Shown in pieces: positions 47,690 to 60,099 of a stretch of 64,000 nt of DNA; position 1 is the stretch's first letter; every line of letters starts with the position of its first letter. Made by a program: the position numbers and the translations under genes. The stretch is from Thuidium tamariscinum. Its lineage: Eukaryota > Streptophyta > Bryopsida > Hypnales > Thuidiaceae. Location of the stretch: positions 5,456,001 through 5,520,000 of the forward strand of contig OX344757.2 in assembly GCA_947034885.2 (NCBI GenBank), read 5' to 3'. The notes under the pieces were generated by a model that saw nothing but the letters and a program-made list of their open reading frames with translations, did no database searches and was not told the DNA's origin.

Positions 47690-48530
47690 GAAAATGACTA
47701 AAGATAACATTTTTAAATTTAGCAATCAAAATTAAGGTCAAATGCTTTGAATGTGAGACATGTACAAGATAACACTTGTACATATGCTATATCTCCCTCA
47801 ATCTAACAATCACAATCACAATCCTCATTAAGGTCAAATAATATTAACGGAAGATAAGCACAAGACAACATTTGCACGTATGCTATGCCCCCCTAAATCT
47901 AACAGTTACAATCAAGGTCCTCGTTAAGGTTGAATGCTTTGAATGGGAGACAAGTACAAGACAACATTTGCGCATATGCTATGTCTCCCTCAATGTGACA
48001 GTCATAGTCAAGGTCCTCTTTTACAGTTGAATGTTATGAATGGGAGACAAGAACAAAACAACATTTGCACGTATGCTATGTCTCCCTCAATCTAACAGCC
48101 ACAGTCAAGGTCCTCTTTACGATCGAATGCTTTGAATGGGAGATAAGAACAAGACAACATTTGTACGTATGCTATGTCTCCTTCAATCTGATAGTCACTG
48201 TCGAGGTCCTCTTTTACGATTGAATGCTCTAAATGGGAGACAAGAACAAAACAACATTTGCACGTATGCTATGTCTCCCTCAATCTGATAGTCACAGTCA
48301 AGGTCCTCTTTACGGTCGAATGCTTTTGAATGTGAGACAAGTATAAGACAACATTTGCACGTATGCTACATCTCCCTAAATCTAACAATCACAGTCAAAG
48401 TCCTTGTTAAGGTCAAATGCTTTGAATGTGAGACAAGTACAAGACAACATTTGCAAGAATGTTGTGCTTGTCTATATCTAACAGGTAGAGTCAAGGGCCT
48501 TATATAGATTGAATGCTCTCAATGCGAGAA
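47690..48530 (+). repeat. Minisatellite, about 97-bp unit, eight to nine copies
   Basis: The anchor GCTATGTCTCCCTCAATCT recurs at 47786, 47882, 47978, 48075, 48171 and 48268 (period 96-97), with TCAAGGTCCTC, GAATGCTTTGAATGGGAGAC and AACATTTGCACGTAT in each unit. Outer units are more diverged than central ones. CpG sites (ACGTAT, CGATCGAA) persist in an otherwise CpG-poor region. Confidence 0.9.
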
Positions 48531-50868
48531 GTAAACTATAGTTGTTGTCAAATCAATCAAATTGATTTAACTCCATTGAAGATCCTTGGTGAAGATCATA
48601 AGGTGTTTTAATAGTAAACTATTGTGTATAAATATAGAAATTTTACCTAAATTGAGGTTGCAAGAGTAGTAGAAAAAATTGTGTGTCTGTTCAATGGAGC
48701 AACATAGTGAAATCAATGAACCTAGGTTACTTATCTTGATGTTTATTAGATGCTATAAGCTAGACTTTTGGTTAATTCAAATATATTCATTGGTTGTGTA
48801 ATAATAATATCAAAGTATGAATTAACATATGTTACCATATCAAAGTGTGGAAGTATTGATATGATTAAGCTACAGTTACAAGTAGAAGACAAGAATGTGA
48901 TGTATGATTAAACAAAATAGTCTTCAAAATAGCTTGTCCTACTCTATAGTTTGAAAAAATGAGGTGTTTTCTTAAGAGTCAGAGTCATAATAGAAAATCA
49001 AACTCCTTCAAATTGCAAAATATTTGTAGAAAAGGTTTCAATGATGAAAATTTGTATGCTTTTCATTATTAAGTTTATTTCTATAGAAAGATGTAATAGT
49101 CTTCATCTTCACATCCAATTTGCTAGTATGAAAAAATGATTAGTTTTAATTTTTGAACACATGAATGGCTTACACATGTATTTGTTTCATTGTAAGTAAG
49201 GATAAATCTATATTTTACATTTATCATAGAAATAAAACTCAAGCCTTCTAAAATTTCACATAGATTGTAAAGTTTGATTAAATACAACAAAACTTACATT
49301 TTAGGTTCATAAACATCAAGATATTAGAACTATCCGAGTCCCAAAATCTATTCAAACCAAACCAAGGTTCAATTTTTTTTTCTCCAACCTACTTCATCAT
49401 CTTCATTGAAGTGACTTCTTTGTTGCTATTGACAACATTAAGATTGTCCTTGAGGTACTTTGAATTGCATAATGAAAGAAAAGTACATGCGAGGTAATTT
49501 GATAATAATAACAATAACTTTACTTCGTCATGAACAACAACTGTAAAATTCTTACTACAATTAAAACAAATGCACCAAATGGCTCCTTCACCATTGTAGA
49601 TAGTTTTGAAGTTTTACCAACTATTTGCTTATAATTTTCCATACTGAACTATTTCTTCAAGTATCTAATTTAGTTTTTTCTTTAGTTTTTTAAACTTCTT
49701 ATAGAAAATCCATATATTTCTTTTACCAATTTTTTTCTCATGTTTTCAAATAGCAACCAATTTTTCCCCCAATTCCTCCAACTAACAATGACAATGAACA
49801 AATCAATGATTCTCCCGAAATATTAGGCTCCTTTGAAGTGTCTCCTAATTTATCCCAAATACAATCCTTGCAAAAGATGCTGGCATCCTAGCCCCCAACC
49901 CCCCTTTCTTGAATAAGCATAGCCGTTGATTAAGAAGAAGCCCCTTCCCTATGGTTGATCTCTTTGACAAGAAAAATGGAGGGCCGTTGATGGAGCATGT
50001 GGGCAACATCCACAACTATTGATTTAGGGGTATAAAGTATCGATACGGATACGATATGAACATAGAATACCAAATATGATTACAAATATGGGATTAGATA
50101 CGAATATGGAATGAAATATAGATATATGAATAAATATGGTACGAATACATAATACCAAATATGGTTACAAATACGGGGAACAAATATGAGATATGGGAGC
50201 AGATATTGTCCCATATTGTTTGTCTTCTCAACTCCTTCTCAAAATTATAAAGAGGGGGGTGGGACATATTGAATTAAAAGCAAATTTCTTTTTAATTAAT
50301 CAACAAAACCTAGAGGATTTGGGGATTTTAAAATGAAAATGTTTTTTTGGCACACTGTTTTTTGAATATTGGAACATGTCCCTCACTACTACTATCCACT
50401 CAAAAGGCAGTGTACACAATCAAGTATTGATAGATTGATGGGGTCCCTATATGACCCATTTGTCACACATTTCTAATCCTTTCCCATTGAAAGGTAAATG
50501 AATAGAAAGCCCAGACCAAAGGAAAAGACATGCTACCATCTGATGGTAAGCTTCTTAAGTCCAAGTCCAGTAGAAAGTACATGAGCCATTCAGTTCAATT
50601 GGATTCAACCCATGCTCAAGAAAAAATAAACCCCCAATGGGATATATCCCAAAAAAACCCACCAAACAAACCCCTTGATGAATTAATCCCACTACATGCT
50701 TGCCACATGTGGAGCACATTCCCAAGCAATCTGCCCATTTCAAGGCCACAATTGGGCCATCGCCGCATCTCAAACACATTCACCTCATGGATGAATGAAG
50801 TTGTGTGAGAATCCAGGATGGATGGATGGATGCCTTCAGTTTGGGTCAATTGGGGGAGCACGAAAATA
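48531..50868. other. Intergenic DNA upstream of the kinase gene
   Basis: No gene recognised. 50040-50200 holds a degenerate array of ATACGAATATG / TACCAAATATG phrases. GC content rises from about 50480, and 50530-50808 is open on both strands without a recognisable product, probably distal promoter. Confidence 0.4.
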
Positions 50869-50872
50869 ATAA

Positions 50873-50886
50873 TTATATATATTAAT
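50873..50886 (+). promoter_or_regulatory. Candidate TATA box of the kinase gene
   Basis: TTATATATATTAATAA sits just before an abrupt change from AT-rich to GC-rich DNA. If used, transcription would start near 50905-50920 and the 5' UTR would be about 870 bases unless spliced. A start nearer 51600 is also possible. Confidence 0.35.
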
Positions 50887-50899
50887 AAAGAAGGAAGGG

Positions 50900-51781
50900 G
50901 TCACCCTATTTCAGCCCAATTGCACAAGAACTTCACCCTTGCCCTTGCTTTCCTCATACCCTAGAGGACGAGACAACGAAGCCACGGCCAATAGGAGACG
51001 AGGAAACCCCGAATCAAAGCGGAGTAGGAATAAAACTGATATATCCACTGTGGCTGTGGCTGAAGCCGTGACTCCCACAAGCTGGCCCCCAAGCCAGCCC
51101 AGCCCGCCAGCCATGCAAGCGGGCATGCACCACTCCACCCGAACGGCGCGTGGAACCGGGAGTCCGCGACCGCGAAACCGCGCCCGCGCCGTTTCGCCCC
51201 CGGCTGGGGCTGTCAGAGCCACCGTCGTCATCCCGCCCGTCCCCGATACCCGCCGGTTCTCAACGGCGTTCAGATCGGGATCCCGGGCGTTCCCTGGAGG
51301 AGGGAGCTCCGGGAACGTAGCGCGGGTGGCTGTTGGGCCACGGAGGGGGGTTGTGTGTGTTGTGGTGGTGGTGGTGATGAGGGTAGGCCGCAGGTGCAGC
51401 AGCAAACTGAGCCTGCCTGCCCCTCCGTCCTCCCTGCCGTTCCTAAGCTGCCTTTTCTTTGGCAACACCCCCCGCAGTATCGCACGAACAAGCTCCCAGA
51501 CGTTAAGCCTTGGCGCTAAGCTTGAGTTGGAGCGGAGGTGAGCGGTATTGAGGAAGTTATGTGAGGGTGATGTTGGCGAGGAAGCTCGTTGTTGGCGGGG
51601 GGAGATAAAGAGGGAGAGGGAGAGCTTGGGGAGAGAGAGATAGATCTGGCGAAGCGAGGGTTTGGTGAGGGCGACTGTGCGTACGTGAGAGGTTGTTGTT
51701 TGTGGAGGTGGAAAGAGTGAGGAAAGATATGATCGGGAGGAAGGAGGGAAATCAGAGGTTGGTGGAGTGCATGGGTGAAGG
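50900..51781 (+). other. GC-rich promoter/leader of the kinase gene
   Basis: CpG-rich sequence with GA-rich tracts (about 51600-51650) and a GTGGTGGTGGTGATG run. A 200-codon plus-strand frame (50939-51541) and a 185-codon minus-strand frame (50911-51468) exist only because stops are rare in such GC-rich DNA. Neither resembles a known protein. Confidence 0.5.
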
Positions 51782-51842
51782 ATGCCAGAGCTGCGTAGTG
51801 GAGCGCGCCAACCCCGCTCTCCACCTCTGGTACCGGCAGTAG
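51771..51842 (+). CDS. Upstream ORF overlapping the kinase start
   Basis: A 23-codon frame ([10 protein letters not shown]...) starts 11 bases before the kinase ATG in another frame and ends 58 bases beyond the A of that ATG. Its start has a poor -3 base (T) with G at +4, whereas the kinase ATG has A at -3, so leaky scanning would allow kinase translation. A regulatory role is inferred only. Confidence 0.35.
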   Translation: MGEGCQSCVVERANPALHLWYRQ

Positions 51843-54800
51843 CTGCGCCTCCTGCTGCATGTGCTGATACGAAGCCGACGACGGTGCCGGCGACGAGAAG
51901 AGCGACTCCGCGACGACGTGTGACGGCTGCTGCTGGTGCTAGTGCTGGTGCGGCGGCAGAGGAAGTGGCTGCTGCTGCGGCGGCGCCCGTGGGAAATCGG
52001 GGTGTGAGAACAAGGGCTGCGGTCGCGAAGGAGGCAGCGGTTGTGACAACTAGGGTTGCCGGCCGGGGAAAGGGGACTGGTGCGGGAACGGGACGAAAGG
52101 CGACCAGGAACGCGAAACCTATTGTGCAGCAGCATCAGCAGCCCAAGGCTGCGACTGTCGCCGCCGCCGCTGCGCCGAAAGCGAAAGCCGCCGCGGTGGT
52201 CCGGGGCAATCAAGGGCCTTCTAGATCTCATTCTTCTGACCCGGAACCGTTGCAAGATCCGTGCACGTCGGAGGATAACGTTGAGGAGGATTTAGATCTA
52301 GGGGAAGACCAGGCGCAAGAGGAAGGCGGGGAAGAAATTAGGGAGATGGAAGAGGAAAGCGCGGGACGGAGTGCGGAGAAGCTCCCAGGAGTGGGAGATG
52401 ACGATGGAAGTGCGGCACCTCTGCCGGAGAGGGTAATTGATGGCTTTCTTTTTGGTCGCCATTTTTGTAATGCTTGATGTTTTAGACTCGATTCCACATT
52501 AGTGCGTATCGGGTATGATGCCTCCACATGTAGGCCGCCTGCTTTTGGAGTGTTTCTGCATAAGTGTGCTTGCCATGCATCCCTCATTTGTGTTTTGCAG
52601 CTGTTTCGCATGCTGATTGTGTGTGTGATTATCAGTTGTAGTTTCTAATTTGCCATTCTTGCAGGTCCAAGTTGGTGGATCTCCAGTCTACAAGATTGAG
52701 AGGAAACTCGGCAAGGGTGGATTTGGACAAGTTTATGTTGGTCGCCGTTTGAGTGGTGGATCAGAGCGAACTGGTCCCCAGGCTATTGAGGTACTGTGAG
52801 CTTCGAACTTCATTATTCCAAATTGTTCATTTCACATGTTTTTGTTTTGAATTATTCTCTGCCAGCGTGTCTTGCTTTCTCTTTATGACGAATAATTTAA
52901 TGATCTTTGCGCCTGTAGGTCGCATTGAAGTTTGAACATCGGAGCAGCAAAGGATGCAATTACGGGCCACCTTACGAGTGGCAGGTTTACAAGTACGTCT
53001 CTCATGTCAACGAGCTTGTGTTTTGGATTATCTGTTTCGTTGAGCGATTCCAGTGTCAGTAATAGGTCTAGTTCCTCTTAGATTTTTCTCTCGCCCATTG
53101 CCGTTTCTGTTTTGGTTTCGCAGAGAGTGCTCACGACAATTCTTCGATGTTCTTTTGCAGCACTTTAGGCGGCAGTCATGGTGTGCCTCGTGTTCATTAT
53201 AAAGGCCGCCAGGGGGACTACTACGTCATGGTGCGTACTCCTGCGAGGGAAATTATTTGTTTAGTTTTTTTCTTACATTTCGTTTAGGTTGCTTTCGTTC
53301 TTTCGTTTGCCCTTCTCTTCAGTATACTTTGTGTGCTAACCCTGGAGTGTAATCTTGTTTATGTATTCGTGTAGGTCATGGATATGCTTGGACCTAGTCT
53401 TTGGGATGTCTGGAACTCATCTGGCCAAGCGTAAGGCCTTCTATCCATGATTTTTGTCTTCTCGCATTGCTTCTCATACTGAACGAGGCTTTCGCTTCAT
53501 TTCTTGGTGTCTGATATTGGATAGCCTGGGGACTGTTTTGCAGTATGTCTACTGAGATGGTGGCCTGCATTGCCGTGGAGTCAATCTCAATCCTCGAGAA
53601 AATGCATTCTAGAGGGTATGTTTCGTTCTGAAACGTTTATACCCTTCACAATTGGTTTTAAATGTTGTGTTTTTCTGCTATTTTTTTCGCAAAGTTCTTT
53701 GACTTTCTTATGTCGTAGTCCTCACTATTCTTCTTCACTGACCAGGTATGTACATGGAGATGTGAAGCCCGAGAACTTTCTCTTGGGCCAGCCCAACACA
53801 CCCGATGAGAAGAAGCTATTTCTTGTTGATCTTGGTCTTGGTAAGCCGAGCTCTAATATCTGGTGTTTCTGGATATGTTTCAGGCTTTCACAAATCTCAC
53901 TTAATTTTAGTGTTTTATTTTGTCCTTGTAGAATAGCTTATTTCCAGGACATGTTGAAGGTATTCCTGAGTCATTGTCTCACGGCCTCATGTTCTTAATG
54001 CTTTGCTGACCTGGTCCCGCGCAGCTACTCGATGGAGGGATGGTACAACTGGCCAGCATGTTGAATATGACCAGCGGCCCGATGTTTTTCGGTTAGGCTC
54101 TCCCCTTTTGACCCGTTCATGTGTCCCACTGTCCTGATTATCGTAGGTGTTGGTTTTAGACTTTGATATCAGCTATGAACTAAAGCTGTGAAATTTGCTT
54201 TTAATCGCAGTGGGACAGTCCGCTATGCGAGTGTCCACGCACACTTAGGAAGGACTGGTAGCAGGAGGGATGACTTGGAGTCCCTTGCTTATACTTTGGT
54301 GTTCCTTCTTCGCGGCCGTTTACCTTGGCAAGGTTATCAGGTAACTGCTAATTCAAGTGACCCTGTGAATAATCTGGTAAATGAATCGGTTTTCAATTAT
54401 GCCATCTTTTAAGTGGTGTATTCGTTTTCTGCAATGGTGCTGACCTTCAGTGTAATATGTAGGGTGACAACAAGGGGTTTCTTGTCTGCAAGAAGAAAAT
54501 GGCAACTTCACCTGAGATGCTTTGCTGCTTCTGCCCACCTCCCTTCAAGCAGTTTCTGGAGATGGTTGTAAACATGAAGTTTGATGAAGAGCCAAATTAT
54601 GGCAAGCTTGTTGTACTTTTCGATTCTATCTTAGGTCCCAATCCCGCCGTCAGACCTATCAACACAGACGGTGCTCAGAAGGTTAGTCTTACGATATATT
54701 TTCAGTTCTTTCTTTGCTAGTATTGGAATTTTTGAATTTTAGCCTGGGATTCTACTTAGCATTATCTGATGAAATTTCGGCACTCCAGTGTTCCATACAG

Positions 54801-56272
54801 GTTGGCCAGAAGAGGGGACGGATCAGTGTTGAAGAGGATGAGGACGACCAACCGAAGAAGAAGATACGTTTGGGAATGCCTGCAACCCAATGGATTACTG
54901 TCTACAATGCTCGGCGGCCTATGAAGCAGAGGTATGTTGAAGTGATATTCCAATAGCTTTTTCATGGAATATTGTCTGACTGGAGTTCCATTCCTTGTCT
55001 AATACAAGGACTCCAGCGTCCTTGCAAGTTTTGTTATTGATTTTCTTCTTGTTTGTTTCTCTTCACTTGGTATATCTATTTCCAGTCTTCTGCCAATTAA
55101 TCCAGGGTGTGAAATGGCACTCATTAAGGTGAAATGTATTCAATGGCAGGTATCATTATAATGTGGCTGATTCCCGGCTCACCCAGCATGTAGAGAAGGG
55201 TAATGAAGATGGCCTGTATATAAGCAGTGTGGCTTCTTGTACAAATCTCTGGGCTCTTATCATGGATGCGGGAACTGGATTTAGCGCGCAAGAGTACGAG
55301 CTATCTCATGTTTTCCTCCACAAGGTTTGTACTCATCTTTTTTGCTTCCGCACTGAGTCATCAGTATGGTTATGATTTCTTTGTATTGATGTCCATGCCA
55401 CCTACGAGCTCGATTGAAAGATTTTTCTCAACGTCCTGTGGTTTCATGCAGGAGTGGATCATGGAAAAGTGGGAGAAGAATTTCTACATCAGTGCCATTG
55501 CTGGTGCTAATAATGGGAGCTCTCTGGTTGTCATGTCGAAAGGTAACTTAGTAACTTGTAGAGGTTGTAGATTATTTTCTGACTATTACAGCGGGTTCTC
55601 AGTTTCTGTACATGTCGTATCGTTTTGTCGACGTTGAATATTCTCTGATGGAACGTCAATTTTCAGGTACATCTTATACTCAGCAATCTTACAAAGTCAG
55701 CGACTCATTCCCCTTCAAGTGGATTAACAAGAAATGGCGGGAAGGCTTTTACGTTACGTCTATGGCTACTGCGGGTAGCCGCTGGGGTGTGGTTATGTCA
55801 CGGAATGCAGGGTTTTCAGAGCAGGTACTGATTATTGACAGGATTTCTTTTGTGTTCAATGATTTGTATTTTGTGGATACTTATGATAGTTCTATTTCAG
55901 CCGCTGACTGTACTCTCTACAGGTAGTGGAGCTTGATTTCTTGTACCCCAGTGAAGGCATTCATAGGCGTTGGGACAGTGGATATCGCATTACGTCAACT
56001 GCTGCAACATGGGACCAGGCTGCTTTTGTTTTAAGTGTGCCTCGTAGGAAACCTGCTGATGAAACCCAGGAAACTTTGCGTACATCAGCTTTCCCCAGTA
56101 CGCATGTGAAGGTGCGTTGCTTTGTTATTCTCAAATTCTGGTGATACGGTCCTATGCGCATTTTATTGGGATAATTCAATGTTGACTAATTTCATTTCAT
56201 TGCCTTTTCCAGGAGAAGTGGTCCAAGAATCTTTACATTGCAGCTGTAAGTTACGGGCGCACTGTTTCATAA
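51782..56272 (+). CDS. MLK/PPK-like: MUT9-like / photoregulatory protein kinase (casein kinase 1-related), complete
   Basis: Sixteen exons give 787 residues: 51782-52432, 52665-52790, 52919-52992, 53161-53230, 53375-53430, 53544-53615, 53746-53840, 54025-54091, 54211-54340, 54463-54681, 54801-54931, 55150-55324, 55452-55542, 55667-55824, 55923-56111, 56213-56272. All junctions are GT-AG and in phase; introns are about 100-230 bp. The start MPELRSGAR is the conserved MLK N-terminus. Residues 1-217 are Ala- and Arg-rich, then acidic. The kinase domain spans about 227-515: GKGGFGQV (233-240), Lys263 in [12 protein letters not shown] (353-360, Asp355) and DLG (378-380) instead of DFG, all usual for this family. 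A nuclear-localisation-like cluster (KRGR, PKKKIR) lies at 524-543, then the conserved C-terminal MLK region. Relatives phosphorylate histone H3 Thr3 (Chlamydomonas MUT9, Arabidopsis MLKs) and PIF3, CRY2 and ELF3-phytochrome partners in the nucleus. The N-terminal region appears longer than in Arabidopsis. Confidence 0.96.
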
Positions 56273-58750
56273 TCCCATTAGCTGCAGCCATGTAGCTTGA
56301 AGGCATGTCGCTGGGAACCCTTTCAAGATCACTCTTAATTGACTTCATCAACTCTCTTTCTGGCTTTTGTGCCTTATTGGCTCATCTTGACATACAATTT
56401 GATTGAGTAACAGAGTCTGACGGCTTTAGAGCTTTACCTTAGCACTCTGTCAGTTTGAGACAAGCAGTTGCATATATAGGGAGGAAGATAGATGCCCTAA
56501 ATTATCCAGACTGTTCGTTTGGTGGGAAAAGCTACCGGCTTGCAGCAAGTGGAAGGTAGTGATGATGATTGTGGCGTGGCGGCACCGCTTTGTATCAGGT
56601 CAATGGTCATGTCGGCAGTAATAGTCCTTCATCTGAAGGAGAATTTGTTGTTACTTAAAACACTCTACACAATTCTGACCTGAAGTTTTCTACGCGTTCC
56701 TTCATAGATGGTGGGGTTGTTCAGGTGTGCCCTGATCTCTGATGGGCGACCATCAAACGTTTGTGGGGATGTCGTATTGAGATAGTTAGAATTCTGTATT
56801 TTCCACTCAGCTTTCTGTGGTTGGGTTTAATATAGCTAAGGAGAAAATGTTGTTCAATTCCCTCTTGGAAAATTGTTACGAGGCTTCTGATGACCTACCA
56901 GTATCACTTGACTTTTAAATTTTTCCTAATATCTAATTATTACAGGTTCTCTTCACTGCTGCAAATGTATGCTGTGCATCTGGTTTATCTACAGAGATTT
57001 TCTAGAAGACTGGTAACGTTACCTCTCGTCTCCGGACTTTTTGTTCCCGCAGGAAGCCTTCATTTTGGGAGAGTTCCCTTTTTGTCTACGGGTAGTTCTT
57101 TGAAGGGCTACGCATCATATTCGTACAATGCTTTCATCGTTTTTGTTGATATATTCTCATTCATTCGTCGTAGTCGCAGACTACATCCGTCATAATGATT
57201 TGGAGGTCAAGTTGAGTGGTTGCCAGTTCACGGGATGAGTTGTGAAGTATTATTCTTACGTGGTTGTGATCACTTGCGCAGCTGTAAAGAGCCAGGGATC
57301 CCTGAAATCCTGAATGGTCAGAAAGCTGCATTAGACTGATTCCCTGATCACTGAACTTGTATTCTGATCTACTTACCCAAAGTTAATTTAGTGCTGTACA
57401 GTACAGAGTGCGAGGGAATACGGGAACTGCCTTCCGTCGAGCATCTTCGAAGTTGTAACGCTTGTGTTATATATCTGAGTTTTTAACCGTACTCGCACTC
57501 TCACAGAGCTCTTTCTCATCTTGTTCTTGGGTACCGGAGTTAGACGAGATTGGGTGGTATTGTGTCTCGTCCTTGGCAATCGAAGTACACGAGATTATAA
57601 GATGGTGTGTCGTGTACTGGTAGAGTTTGTGTATGATCGATGCTTGCAGATGAATTATTCGATGCAGAAGAAGTGATCGTTGCGCAAATGAAATTTTACG
57701 GTATCAAAATTTTTTGATTCTAACATGAGATTATTCCACGAGATTGCTGTTTAACAGGAATGTTTTCCCATTTAATACTTGCGATATCTTTTGACTTATC
57801 TTAAGAATAGTATTAATTAATCCTTCACCCATTGCGTTGGGTGGTTGATTGTCATGTGACTCTGGATTGAATTTTCCATTGGATTCGTCAGGTTGGTTAA
57901 GTTAGAGATTGCATTAACCTGTCTGCTAAAACTGTCAGGCTTTCTTAGAGGCTACTCAATATTTGCTTGGCGGAGTTTTTCCCCGGCGAGTGGAGTTTCT
58001 GAGGACGGACCTGGCTTGAATTGGCGACGGATGCCTAAGCTTAGATTCAAATTTGAACAGCCTGCGCTTCAGCCAGGTCTCCACTGACACCTGGGTTACC
58101 GTGTAGCCCAGCCAACATTAACTTCCATTATTAGTATTTCAAAATTCAAGGTTGGGATTGCACACCTTCCTAAATGAGTGTTAAGTTAAACCGCATCACA
58201 TGATATGCCACTTGTACTGGAGGAGTACCAGCAGGGAATTGAAACCTTGCTAAGGTAAGTTAGGTGCCATTGATTTTTTTGGAGGCCTCACTAAGCTTAA
58301 TATGGTAGGCTAAATTACTGGCTACTGGTTACCACCATCTTAGTTAATTGGTGCAGAGGACAGACTTTCAAAGATGGATGGTTTTAATTAGTGTTACTGT
58401 TTGCCTAGAGTAAGGAGTTCTGTTCAATTTGTAGCGTACCAATCACTGGAAGTAGCTCCAACCAAGCTTATGGGTCATCATGCCAAGAAGCTGTTTTGAT
58501 GGAGTAAATTGTACATTTTCTGGATGTTTGGTGGTACTCAGCCATGATAGTTCTTTCTTAGGGGAACTTAACCCAGAAAGGACTAGCCACTTGCTTGGGA
58601 GGGAGGGGTTTATTGCTTGAAAGTTAAGCATTTTTTTCAAGGAACATGTGGCGATAGATTCCCCTGTATTCTAGAATGGATGTAAATTGCCAATTGGGTC
58701 AAAATGTAGGGATAATATTGTTCAAGTTTAGATAGGTTTGCACATTTTTT
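56273..58750 (+). other. Probable 3' UTR and downstream single-copy flank
   Basis: More GC-balanced than the intergenic DNA and without repeats, consistent with a long 3' UTR grading into flank. A TTATTACAG acceptor-like site at about 56937-56945 could mark a 3' UTR intron. No supported coding frame follows the kinase stop. Confidence 0.45.
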
Positions 58751-58760
58751 GATGAATGTA

Positions 58761-59486
58761 AAGTAGGACCATCTATAACCAATCACTTAACCCCTAAGCA
58801 TCACAAACCAAACAACTCTGAAGGTGGGACCATTCTAAAAAAGGCAACTTAACCCCTAAGCATTACAAACCAAGCAACTCTAAAGGTGGGACCTTTCTAA
58901 AAAGGCAACATAATTTGAATTTGAATTGATTATTGCATTCTTTACTATACAGATATGTAGCCAACAACCTCATCAATCTAGACTCGTTTCTTTTGTAGAA
59001 ATCCATTGTACGAATGCAAACATTAGAAGGTTTGATGAACCCAGTCTCCTAGAATCAAAGGTCTGAAAAAACATTCTATGTGACGTTCAAGGGTTAAGGT
59101 ATTTTAGACATGATCTGGTGTAGTGTAAATTAAAGCAAATATATTTAGATGTGCAATGATAGAAATGACCAGGATTGCAAAAAGCTTGGTAATTTTATAG
59201 CATGAATTGAAATTATTATAAATTTTGAAAGGCGAAAAGTAATGTAGACCCATAGAGAACATTTAGATTTATTTTTTAAATTATGATCATTGAAGAACTC
59301 CTTTTGTATTCCCTACTTTCTAGTTTCTTGTTCACTAGTTTGGGACATGTGTTGTGAACTTATTAGTTCCAACTTTGAAAAAGAAGAAAACATGCATTTC
59401 CAGCTTTGGTTGGAAATTTGTTCCAGCCTTACTAGAAATAAATGAAGTCTATAGGTTGGAGAGGGGTTTTATGGATGGTTCTATTT
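58761..59486 (-). mobile_element. MITE family A, copy 6, split by a TTAA element
   Basis: AAGTAGGACCATC and GATGGTTCTATTT ends with TA on both sides (58759-58760, 59487-59488). Without the insertion at 58791-59093 and its extra TTAA it is about 419 bp, the family length. It is the most diverged copy. Confidence 0.75.
58791..59093. mobile_element. TTAA-flanked, piggyBac-like element G (303 bp)
   Basis: CCCCTAAGCATCAC follows TTAA (58787-58790) and GTGACGTTCAAGGG precedes TTAA (59094-59097). MITE A copy 2 has AATCACTTAAATAATTC at the same place with one TTAA, so the insertion duplicated TTAA. The left 62 bp, including TTAA, is directly repeated (58787-58848 and 58849-58909), giving two left ends in tandem. 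Confidence 0.75.
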
Positions 59487-59987
59487 TATAAATTTTGTCC
59501 ATGTTTTGAATGTTCCATTTATATTAATGGGTGTAAATAGCTTCACTGCACTACTAGGTATGACTTTTTGCAATGCCAAAATAGAATGAAAATAAATCAC
59601 ACTAGAGAGCTTTAGAAAGACAAATAGAATTTGGATAGGCTTTTTTGAAGTCTATTTTTGAAAGAAGAAAAGTTGAGAAGATTTCACTTGAAAGAAAAGT
59701 TGAGAAGATTTTAGTAAGTGGAATTTAATCAAAGTATTCTAAAGTCAATTTCAAATGTGAGCACATACATCTCCACTTTGGGAGTGAATCCTTTTCCAAA
59801 ATTGAGTGATTGGATCACAATTTAGGCTATTAGGAAAAAAAATTCTAGGGTGGATGAATAAGTCCATATAGCATATATATAATTCCTCATTGAGTTTTGG
59901 AATTTGGTTGTAACTTATATGATATAGTATGAAAAGGTCAACTATTCCAAAGAGATTTTTAAATTAAAATAGTATTCAAACACACCT
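59487..59987. other. No recognisable feature
   Basis: AT-rich spacer. GAAAGAAAAGTTGAGAAGAT-like phrases repeat once near 59660-59715. Confidence 0.35.

Positions 59988-60099
<112 letters not shown>

Noticed and set aside
47690-48530. Possible tandem small-RNA or 5S-like gene array
   Set aside because: No 5S rRNA or tRNA internal promoter motifs or T-run terminators are visible in the 97-bp unit.
50939-51541. 200-codon plus-strand frame and 185-codon minus-strand frame in the GC-rich leader
   Set aside because: Both strands are open because GC-rich DNA has few stops. The products are low-complexity (runs of Val, Thr, Pro, Arg) with no family resemblance and abut the kinase leader.
51752-52255. 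167-codon minus-strand frame over the kinase first exon
   Set aside because: Arg/Ser-rich shadow of the Ala/Arg-rich kinase exon on the opposite strand.
56890-57195. 101-codon frame downstream of the kinase stop
   Set aside because: No similarity to known proteins, preceded by the in-frame conserved kinase end, and likely 3' UTR or flank.
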